Positions 46,464 to 53,537 of a stretch of DNA of 64,000 bases are shown one piece after another. The notes under the pieces are model-generated. The model did not search any database. It saw only the letters and a program-made list of their open reading frames with translations, and was not told the DNA's origin. How positions within the stretch are numbered: position 1 is the stretch's first letter; each line of letters starts with the position of its first letter. This stretch comes from Ancalomicrobiaceae bacterium S20 (lineage in GTDB: Bacteria; Pseudomonadota; Alphaproteobacteria; Rhizobiales; Ancalomicrobiaceae): positions 3,690,716 to 3,754,715 of the forward strand of contig CP158568.1 in the NCBI GenBank assembly GCA_040269895.1, read 5' to 3'. Position numbers and translations under genes: made by a program.

Positions 46464-48272
46464 TCAGGGCAAGGACGGCAGGCGCAACGCCGATGTCTCG
46501 AAGCTTGTTCCAGACTGAAAAATATTACCCGACGGAATGATCGTTCGCCCCAACCATCTGACGTACCTTGCGATTTCCGTTTCGATCGCCGAACGCTCGT
46601 CCGCCGCTGCGTCATGGGCGAAGCGCCAGGCGCCGAGTTGGAACGCCGCATAGCAGGGGATCAGAAAATCGAGCAGCGCGCGGTCGACCGCGCGATCGGC
46701 GGCCAGTTCGATCCGCGTGATCAGACGATCACGCTCGGCCAGATCGAGATCGAACTCGACGGTCGCGCCCGCAATGTCCCAGGCGATGTCTTGCGGGCCG
46801 ATCAGATCATGCGAGCGGTCGTGATCGACGGCGTCGGTCTTGAGGATGCGGCCATCCGGCAGCATCAGCCATTCGCAGGCGCGGAGCCTGCCGTCGATGT
46901 GGACCGGATGCCCATGCCGGCCCGAGAGGCGCCCGGCGAGATCGGCCATGCCGTCGTGACGGATGCCGAGCTCCTCGGCGACATTGATCCGCAGCATCTC
47001 CGCGAGCGTCTCCAGCGAGGCGCCGGTCCGGTCGGCCGGGAAAGCGGCGGCACGGAAGCCGAGATAGTCGCCGAGCCGGTCGAGGAAGCGATCCCGGTCC
47101 GGACCCTGGGGATCGAGGATCGCAGCGTCGCGCTCGAAGCGGTCGAGGACGAAGCCATAGACGTCGCCGAGCACCGCAGGGGCGAAGCCGGCCTCGGCGA
47201 GCCGCCGCTGGCGGGCGACCGCCGCGCGCGCCGGCGAACCGAGGCCGGCGAACTTCGCCAGCACCGGTCCGTCCGGCGTTTCGAACAGGAACTTGCGCCG
47301 CTCCTTGCCCGCGTCGACGGCGGGCGGGCGTCGAAACCGCCGGGCGCCCCGCCACCGACCGGCCGACAGATCCGCGACCAGCCGCGCCGGCGCACCGAGC
47401 GCCGCGCCGACCAGCCGTTCGAGGCGGCGATCGGCCCCGAGAAACACGGTGTCGAAGTCGATGACGATCCGCTGGACCTCGGCCCAGCGCGCGCGATGGG
47501 CCGGCTGAGCCGCGGATCCGAGATCGCCGGCGTGACCGGGACAGAAGACCAGCCGCGACCGAGGCACGCCATGCTGCTCCAAGAGATCCGCGGTGGCGCC
47601 GAAGGAACTGCCGGAGAGACCCGGCCCCTCGTCGACGATCGCGATCCGCGTCTCGTCCGGGGCCGCCAGGCGGTCGACGAGCACCGGATCGACCGACAGG
47701 TGACGGGCGAACGGGTCCCCGACCGGCCGCAGGGTGACAAAGCTCTCCGCACCGCTCGCCGCCGCGACGAGTGCGGCGAGCGGCAGGCCGATCGAACGCA
47801 GCCCGATCACCACGGGCGGTCCCGCGGCGTCGGCGGCGAGGCGGCGGCCCGCGGCCAGGAACTGATCCGGATAGAGGCCGTAGTGCGCGAAACCCTCCGC
47901 ATGCCGGACCGCGACACGCGTCGGCCAGTCGCGCAGCAGCAGGAGATCGGTGGTCGCCATCGCCGCGCGCAACGCCCATCGATGGACGAAGGCATCGCTG
48001 GCGGCCTCGGCCTCGATCAACCGGGCGAGCGCCAGCATCCAGGCGCACAGCGCTTCCGTGTCGGGCGTCGTGCGGTCGACCTCGCCGGCGGCATGGCAGT
48101 CGGCATCGACCAGCCCTTGGGCAAGGGCGCCGGCGTCGACGAACAGATCCAAGAGATCGGAGGCCGCGCCCGCCGATGGCGGCCGCTGCGCTGCCTGCAC
48201 CAGCCGGTCGCGGAGGCGGCGCAGCTGCGGCAGAACCGCCACGATGTCTTCCTGGTCTCCGTAGACGAGCAT
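46464..48272 (-). CDS. Phosphoribosyltransferase-like / aminoglycoside-kinase-like fusion protein
   Basis: A 602-residue soluble protein that I do not know as a named family. Residues 150-240 read as a type I phosphoribosyltransferase-like domain: PPVVIGLRSIGLPLAALVAAA, then the PRPP-loop-like IAIVDEGPGLSGSSFGATADLLEQHGV at about 210-236. From about residue 325 the sequence FLFETPDGPVLAKFAGLG, then GHPVHIDGRLRACEWLMLPDGRILKTDAVDHDRSHDLIGPQDIAWDIAGATVEF (about 455-510), resembles a kinase of the APH/fructosamine-kinase fold, with the metal Asp in QDIAWDIAGA. Together the two domains could modify a ribosyl or sugar unit. It is the first gene of the minus-strand operon and diverges from the PIG-L gene. 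Confidence 0.7.
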   Translation of the reverse strand: MLVYGDQEDIVAVLPQLRRLRDRLVQAAQRPPSAGAASDLLDLFVDAGALAQGLVDADCHAAGEVDRTTPDTEALCAWMLALARLIEAEAASDAFVHRWALRAAMATTDLLLLRDWPTRVAVRHAEGFAHYGLYPDQFLAAGRRLAADAAGPPVVIGLRSIGLPLAALVAAASGAESFVTLRPVGDPFARHLSVDPVLVDRLAAPDETRIAIVDEGPGLSGSSFGATADLLEQHGVPRSRLVFCPGHAGDLGSAAQPAHRARWAEVQRIVIDFDTVFLGADRRLERLVGAALGAPARLVADLSAGRWRGARRFRRPPAVDAGKERRKFLFETPDGPVLAKFAGLGSPARAAVARQRRLAEAGFAPAVLGDVYGFVLDRFERDAAILDPQGPDRDRFLDRLGDYLGFRAAAFPADRTGASLETLAEMLRINVAEELGIRHDGMADLAGRLSGRHGHPVHIDGRLRACEWLMLPDGRILKTDAVDHDRSHDLIGPQDIAWDIAGATVEFDLDLAERDRLITRIELAADRAVDRALLDFLIPCYAAFQLGAWRFAHDAAADERSAIETEIARYVRWLGRTIIPSGNIFQSGTSFETSALRLPSLP

Positions 48273-48462
48273 CCGGCGCAGTCCCCGCTCCCGAGAGCGC
48301 TGTGCCGGACGCAGGCTTCACGGTCGGTCCGGCTTCCTCCAACGGAACCGTGGCCTCGCAGTTCCAGCCCTCCGGAACAACACGCAGATCGAAGCCGTTG
48401 CCCGCGCAACGTTCCAGCCGTAGCGGCGCCGTCGCGCGGTCCTGTGGACGAGGAGGAGACGC
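48273..48462. promoter_or_regulatory. Divergent promoter region of the minus-strand operon and the PIG-L block
   Basis: This 190-base spacer separates two diverging cassette blocks and should hold both promoters. It is GC-rich, with no clear dyad. GAGGAGGAG lies ahead of the PIG-L start and serves as its ribosome-binding site. Confidence 0.4.
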
Positions 48463-49224
48463 ATGCCCCGGCTCATCGAACGTATCGCCGAGGCCAAGCG
48501 CGGGCGGATCGACGCACGGCGGAGCGCGGTGATCGTCGCCCACCCCGATGACGAGACGATCGGCTGCGGCGCCTTGCTGGCGCGGCTCGACGGCGTGCAG
48601 GTGATCGTGGTGACCGACGGCGCGCCGGCGAACGGCATCGATGCGCGCACGCACGGCTTCGCCGATATCGATGCCTATGCGGCCGCGCGGGCGCGCGAAC
48701 TTGACCTCGCCCTGTCGCTCGCCGGCGTGGCGTCGTCGAACATCCGACGGCTCGGCCTTGCCGATCAGGGTGCGGCGCATGCGCTGCCCCGCCTGACACG
48801 GACGCTCGCATCGCTGATCGACGCCCTCGGGCTCGCGGCGATTCTCACCCACGCCTTCGAAGGCGGGCATCCCGACCACGATGCCGTCGCCTTCGCCGTC
48901 GCGGCCGCGGTGGAGCGGTTGGAGCGACCCGTCGAGGTCGTCGAGATGCCGTTCTATCACCGCGCCGGCGACGACATGGTCCTGCAGCATTTCGCCGACG
49001 TCGGCCCCTGCGAGGTCACGCTGCCACTCGGGGAGGCCGAGCGCGCGCTGAAGGCGCGCATGCTCGCCGCCCATGCCACGCAGGCGGCCACGTTGACGCC
49101 GTTCTCGACTGCCTTCGAGCGTTTCCGCCCGGCCCGACCGCGCAACTTCCGCGCGCTGCCGAATGGCGGGGCCGTCCTCTACGCCGATCGGGACTGGGGC
49201 TCGACGCCCGGCTCTGGCCGGTGA
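48463..49224 (+). CDS. PIG-L family deacetylase (3' end probably frameshifted)
   Basis: This LmbE/PIG-L zinc deacetylase removes N-acetyl groups from GlcNAc-type sugars (as in MshB, BshB and PIG-L). It has the zinc motif VIVAHPDDETIGCGALL near residue 25 and the second ligand part THAFEGGHPDHDAVAFAV. As written it is 253 residues, ending in a short unlike tail (GSTPGSGR). One extra G in the GGGG run at 49196-49199 would continue the frame as WGLDARLWPVMAARALDDL, ending at TGA 49290-49292 and overlapping the next GTG start. That gives about 276 residues, and I believe this is the true protein. Strong GAGGAG site at the ATG. Confidence 0.87.
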   Translation: MPRLIERIAEAKRGRIDARRSAVIVAHPDDETIGCGALLARLDGVQVIVVTDGAPANGIDARTHGFADIDAYAAARARELDLALSLAGVASSNIRRLGLADQGAAHALPRLTRTLASLIDALGLAAILTHAFEGGHPDHDAVAFAVAAAVERLERPVEVVEMPFYHRAGDDMVLQHFADVGPCEVTLPLGEAERALKARMLAAHATQAATLTPFSTAFERFRPARPRNFRALPNGGAVLYADRDWGSTPGSGR

Positions 49225-49282
49225 TGGCGGCCCGGGCGCTCGACGACCTCAAGCAACCCGGAACGATCGCGGAGGCCGACGC

Positions 49283-50436
49283 GTGGGCCTGACCATTCTG
49301 TCCATCGCCTACACCCATGCACCGGTCGGGCCGGATGTCTCCGGCGGCGCGGAGCAGATCCTGCATCTGCTCGACCGCGCCCTGGTCGCCCGCGGCCACC
49401 GCTCCGTGGTCGTCGCGCAGGCCGGCTCGTCGATCGCGGGCGAGCTCGTTGCCTATCGCGGCGCGGACGGCCTGATCGACGGTGTCGCGCGGGCGGCAGC
49501 GGAAAGACGGGCCCGGGCAGCGGTCGACGAGGCGCTGCTCGGCTGCCGACCGGACGTCGTCCATATGCACGGCATCGACTTCGCGACCACGCTGCCGCCC
49601 GCTGGCCCCCGGTGGTGGTATCGCTGCACCTGCCGGTGGCGACCTATGGCGAGGCGCTCAGGATCGAGCGGCCGGATCTCTGGCTCCTGCCGGTCTCGCG
49701 CACACAGGCCCGCGGCGCGGCGGCGCTGCCGGGGCTGCTGACTCCGATCGAGAACGGCATCGATGTCGAGGCCTTCACGCCGGCCATCGACATTCCCCTC
49801 GCCCGACGCGAGCACGCGCTCGTGCTCGCCCGGATCTGCCCCGAGAAGGGAATCCATCTCGCGATCGACGCGACACGGGCAGCGGGCTTGCCGATCCTGA
49901 TCGGCGGCGAGGTCTTTCCTTATCCGGCTCACCTTTCCTATTTCCATGCCGAGATCCGGCCCCGGCTCGGGCCGGACGTCCGGTATCTCGGCGCGGTCGG
50001 CGCAGCTGAGAAACGCCGGCTCCTGGCGGCGGCGCGCTGTCTGATCGTCGCCTCGACCATCGACGAGACCAGTTCGCTGGTCGCGCGCGAGGCCGCGGCG
50101 TCGGGCACGCCGGTCGTGGCACTCGATCGCGGCGCTTTGGCCGAGACGGTCGAACACGGCCGGACCGGCCTGATCGTCGCCGAACCCGGTGATCTGGCGG
50201 CGGCGATCCAAGCCGTCGGGACGATCAATCCGGCGACCTGCCGGGCGGTCGCTCGGTTGCGGTTCTCGGCCGCTGCGATGGCCGAACGCACGATCACGCT
50301 CTACCGGGATCTCGCAGAGGGCCGCCGCCCGCCGTGCTTCGACGACGGCACCGGCGCGCCGGTCGAGGGCGACGTGGCATGGGCGACGCCGCGGGATCAG
50401 GCCCGCCCACAGTCGCGGTGGGAGTCGATCCGATGA
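49283..50436 (+). pseudogene. Glycosyltransferase family 4, interrupted by one frameshift
   Basis: The first part starts at a GTG with GGAGG upstream (GLTILSIAYTHAPVGPDVSGGAEQILHLLDRALVARGH) and is a typical GT4 N-terminus, reading to HMHGIDFATTLPPAGP. The second part continues in another frame from VVVSLHLPVATYGEALRIERPDLWLLPVSR to IENGIDVEAFTPAIDI, LARICPEKGIHLAIDATRAAGLPILIGG and SLVAREAAASGTPVVALDRGALAETVEHGRTGLIVAEPGDLAAAI. One added C in the run at 49606-49610 joins them into a protein of about 384 residues. Both halves look fully conserved, so I think the break is a sequence error. The stop overlaps the GNAT start. Confidence 0.83.
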
Positions 50437-51479
50437 TCGCCCCGCGGCCGAACTCGGACATCTGCGCGGAGGTCGTCCGCGACCCCGCCATGCTCGCGGG
50501 TCTCGTCGCAGACTGGTGGCGGCTCTGGCATGCCGCTGAGCAACCGACGGCGTTTCAGTCGCCGGCCTGGCTGCTGCCCTGGTGGTCGGTGTTCGGTACA
50601 GGCGATCTCTACGCGATCGCGGTCTGGTCGGAGGAGGCGCTGGTCGGGTTCGCGCCCCTCTATCGCCGGCCGGGCGCACCCATCCAGCCGCTCGGTGTCG
50701 GGATCAGCGACCAGTTCGACCTGCTGATCGACCGATCCGTGCCGGAGGCGGGCCCGATGCTGGCAAGGGCGGTCGAATCCCTGGCAGACCGGACCGCGAC
50801 GGAGATCGAACTCCCCGAGCTCGCTGCCGGCTCGCACGCCGCGAGGCTCCTCGCCGGCCGGGGGCGGCTGGCACAAGGCTCGCCCTGCCCCGTGCTCGCG
50901 CTGCCGGAAGGAGCGGATTTCGAGGCCGTCGTGCCGGCCCGGCGGCGCCGGAAAATGCGCATGGCGCACCACCGCGCCGAGGCGGCCGGCGGGATCGAGA
51001 TCGAGGCCGTCATTGGAGGCGATGCCATGGCGGCGATCGGCGACCTGGTCCGGCTCCAGACATTACGCTGGGCGGATCGCGACGAGGCGCCCGTTCTCGC
51101 CGACCCGGCGTTCCGCACCTTTCTCGAGGCTGCGGCGGTGCCGCTGGCCGAGGCCGGATTGTTGCGCCTCACCCGTCTGCGCGTCGACAATGGCGTCGTC
51201 GCCGTGCAGTTGGGTCTCGCCGGTCCCGGTCACCACGCCGCCTATCTCGGCGCCTTCGATCCGGCCTTCGAGCGGATAAGCCCGGGCGCGCTGCTGATGG
51301 GCGCTGCGATCGAGGCCGCCATCGCCGAGGGTGCGCGCGCCTTCCGGTTCCTGCGCGGCGGCGAAGCCTACAAGTTCGCCTGGGGCGCGGTGGACCGCCC
51401 CAACGGGCGGATGGTGATCGCGCCGCGCGATCGGGGCCATCCCTCGAGCATCGGCCGTGATGTCTTCGTCCCGGCCTGA
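50433..51479 (+). CDS. GNAT acetyltransferase (CelD/BcsL, Acetyltransf_6 type)
   Basis: This 348-residue protein resembles the CelD/BcsL or FemAB-like acyltransferases. An N-terminal half contains TAFQSPAWLLPWWSVFGTGDLYAIAVWSEEALVGFAPLYRR. A central basic helix RRRRKMRMAHHRAEAAGGIEIEAV is typical of Acetyltransf_6, and the C-terminal GNAT half has GVVAVQLGLAGPGHHAAYLGAFDPAFERISPGALLMGAAIEAAIAEGARAFRFLRGGEAYKFAWG. It probably acylates an amino or hydroxyl group on the cassette product, which would fit a free amine made by the PIG-L deacetylase. The ATG overlaps the glycosyltransferase stop. It overlaps the next methyltransferase by about 20 bases. Confidence 0.83.
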   Translation: MIAPRPNSDICAEVVRDPAMLAGLVADWWRLWHAAEQPTAFQSPAWLLPWWSVFGTGDLYAIAVWSEEALVGFAPLYRRPGAPIQPLGVGISDQFDLLIDRSVPEAGPMLARAVESLADRTATEIELPELAAGSHAARLLAGRGRLAQGSPCPVLALPEGADFEAVVPARRRRKMRMAHHRAEAAGGIEIEAVIGGDAMAAIGDLVRLQTLRWADRDEAPVLADPAFRTFLEAAAVPLAEAGLLRLTRLRVDNGVVAVQLGLAGPGHHAAYLGAFDPAFERISPGALLMGAAIEAAIAEGARAFRFLRGGEAYKFAWGAVDRPNGRMVIAPRDRGHPSSIGRDVFVPA

Positions 51480-52332
51480 CCCCGCGCTCGACGCGGCCGT
51501 CGCCACAGCGGCGGGCAGTTCCGAGCCGATCAATGTCGCGCTGATGCATATCCTGCTGGCCGCGCCGAGCGAGACCGCCGCGCGGGCCGCTCTCGCTCGT
51601 GCGACCGTTTCCGATCGCGTGACCGCGCTGACGGCACTGCTCGACGCCTGCCCCGGCGCGTTCGACCGACTGGCCGCGATCCGGGCACTGGAACAGCCGA
51701 CACGCGGCGGCGCGGCGTCTCCGGCACTGTGGAAGACACTGTTCGACCGGGCGGCGGAGATCGACGAAGGCGCGGCGGTGGCGCTCTACGCCCTCGGCCG
51801 GGCCGACCTGCTGGCCGCCGCCACCGGCGAGATCATCGCGTCGCTCGCGGCCGACGACCTGCTCTCGCCGGCTTCGACCGTTCTCGATTTCGGCTGCGGC
51901 GCCGGCCGGCTCATGGCCGCGCTGGCGCCTCGGGTCGGCCGTGTCGTCGGCGTCGAGCTGTCGGCGCACATGGCAGAGGCCGCAGGACGGGCCATCGCCG
52001 AAGACGGCAACGCCATGGTCGTCAGAGGCGACGGCCGCGACCTCGCCTTCCTTGTGACCGGAGGTTTCGACCTGATCGTCGCACTGGACAGCTTTCCCTA
52101 TGTCGCTGCCGAAGGTGAGGAGCGCGTCATCGAACAGCTGGCCGAGTTCCGTCGCCTGCTCGCGGGCGGCGGCCGGGTCCGGATCCTGAACTATGCCTAT
52201 GCCGGCGATCACGCGGACCGGGCTTGGTCGATCGCTCGGCTCGCCGCGGTCGCGGGGCTCCGTGTTCTCGCCGCGCGGCCGGGCGGCTTTGCGCATTGGG
52301 ACGGCGAGCTCTTCGATCTCGCCGTCGCCTGA
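51457..52332 (+). CDS. Class I SAM-dependent methyltransferase
   Basis: A protein of 290-291 residues. The N-terminal 110 residues are helical and specific to the locus (MHILLAAPSETAARAALARATVSD and so on). The SAM domain then follows: SPASTVLDFGCGAGRLMAALAPRVGRVVGVELSAHMAEAAGRAI (motif I), AMVVRGDGRDLAFLVTGGFDLIVALDSFPYVAAEGEE and LLAGGGRVRILNYAY. The start is a GTG or the ATG one codon later, both inside the preceding gene, so translation is coupled. It is the last gene of the plus-strand PIG-L block. The target is probably the sugar product of the cassette. Confidence 0.8.
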   Translation: MMSSSRPDPALDAAVATAAGSSEPINVALMHILLAAPSETAARAALARATVSDRVTALTALLDACPGAFDRLAAIRALEQPTRGGAASPALWKTLFDRAAEIDEGAAVALYALGRADLLAAATGEIIASLAADDLLSPASTVLDFGCGAGRLMAALAPRVGRVVGVELSAHMAEAAGRAIAEDGNAMVVRGDGRDLAFLVTGGFDLIVALDSFPYVAAEGEERVIEQLAEFRRLLAGGGRVRILNYAYAGDHADRAWSIARLAAVAGLRVLAARPGGFAHWDGELFDLAVA

Positions 52333-52350
52333 GCGGGCGCGATCGCCCCG

Positions 52351-52761
52351 TCACTGCATCGGGGCGAGGGTCTCGATGGCCGCCCGGCAGGCCTCGTCGC
52401 AATCCCGGCACGCCTCGGCGCAGACGCGGCAATGATCGTGATGGTGGGCGTGGCGGCCGCATTCCTCCGCGCAGAGCCGACAGATCTCGGCGCAGGCTTC
52501 CAGCATGTGCCGCATCACCGCCTCGTTCGATCCGGTCCGCCGCGAGGCGACCGAGCCGGTCGCGCTGCAGATGTCGGCACAATCGAGATCGAGCCGGATG
52601 CAGCGGCTCAGATTGGTGACGTCCTCTTCCGCGAGGCAGGCATCGGCGCAGGCCGTGCAGGTCTGCGCGCAGACATAGGCCGCCTCGATCGCGGCGACGA
52701 GCGTCCGGTTCACTTCGCCGCGGAGCTGGGGGTGTGAGCTGATCATCGCCTGGACATGCAT
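52351..52761 (-). CDS. Cys-rich four-helix-bundle copper-binding protein (DUF326/Csp-like)
   Basis: This 136-residue protein has 16 Cys residues spaced mainly as CxxxC along helices (YVCAQTCTACADAC, CIRLDLDCADIC, CAEICRLCAEEC, CRVCAEACRDCDEAC) and a His-rich loop, GRHAHHHDHC. This matches the DUF326 four-helix-bundle family, including the Csp copper-storage proteins, which pack many Cu(I) ions inside the bundle. There is no signal peptide, so it is the cytosolic type (Csp3-like). The start MHVQAMISSHP has GGAGG upstream. It is a single gene convergent with the cassette methyltransferase, with no copper exporter or regulator beside it. Confidence 0.87.
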   Translation of the reverse strand: MHVQAMISSHPQLRGEVNRTLVAAIEAAYVCAQTCTACADACLAEEDVTNLSRCIRLDLDCADICSATGSVASRRTGSNEAVMRHMLEACAEICRLCAEECGRHAHHHDHCRVCAEACRDCDEACRAAIETLAPMQ

Positions 52762-52964
52762 GGCGCGCCTCCGAAAGTAGGTTCGATCCCGGCAGAACGG
52801 CCGAGGTCCGCCGTGGTTCCTCGGCGGCCATGCCGAGGTCCCGGATCGCGCGCCGTTCCGCGCCGGAACAATCGCATGGCCCCCTCGTTGGCCCGGACCG
52901 ATCATCCGCGCCGGAGCGCCGGGGCCGACGCGGCCTTCCTCTCCGGCCGACAGAGGAGAGCGAC

Positions 52965-53513
52965 ATGGCGCAAGCCCAAATCCGTCCCCATGACGAGGAC
53001 CGGCGCAACGACGAGCAGCGCGTGCGCGACAAGGCGAAGGAGCTCTGGATCGCCGAGGGCCGCCCGTCCGGCCGCGAGGAAGACTTTCTGACCGAGGCGC
53101 GCGAGATCGTGGCGATCAAGGACAGCTACCGCGACACGCTGGAGCCGATCGGCGAGGCCGGGGAACCGGTCGAGCCGGCGCTCGCCATGGCCAATCTCGG
53201 CGACCTGCCCGAAATGGCGGATCAAGGCGAGCAGACGGCGCCGTCGCGGGCGACGGAGGCGGCAACCGCCGACATGGGGCCGGAAGGACCGCCCGGCGGG
53301 GCTGCGGAGGACATCCGCGGCGATGCGTCCGGCCAGTTCGTCCGCAAGCGTGGCGAGCCCAACCCCGGCGGCGCGGCCAGCGCCAACCCGAGCGTGCTCT
53401 CCGGCGGCGGCGACGCCACGCAGACCGATTCGGGGCTCGATCGTGCCGGGCTCGATCGCGACACCGGCGCGGCCGGCAGCACCGATCCGCGCCGCACGCC
53501 GTTCCGGGGCTGA
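52965..53513 (+). CDS. DUF2934 domain protein with disordered C-terminus
   Basis: A 182-residue protein. The N-terminal 50 residues (RVRDKAKELWIAEGRPSGREEDFLTEAREIVAIKDS) are a DUF2934 motif, a short alpha-helical element of unknown role that is frequent in Hyphomicrobiales. The rest is low-complexity Gly, Ala, Asp and Pro sequence with no hydrophobic core (for example PGGAASANPSVLSGGGDATQTDSGLDRAGLDRDTGAAGS), so it is probably disordered. AGGAGAG lies ahead of the ATG. No membrane segment is seen. Related proteins are often seen near stress genes, but no function is established. Confidence 0.8.
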   Translation: MAQAQIRPHDEDRRNDEQRVRDKAKELWIAEGRPSGREEDFLTEAREIVAIKDSYRDTLEPIGEAGEPVEPALAMANLGDLPEMADQGEQTAPSRATEAATADMGPEGPPGGAAEDIRGDASGQFVRKRGEPNPGGAASANPSVLSGGGDATQTDSGLDRAGLDRDTGAAGSTDPRRTPFRG

Positions 53514-53537
53514 GGTCTCGCAGCGGACAACGAGCGA

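Noticed and set aside
49224-49292. 22-codon mini-ORF overlapping the PIG-L stop
   Set aside because: Better explained as the true C-terminus of the PIG-L protein after a one-base error in the G run at 49196-49199.
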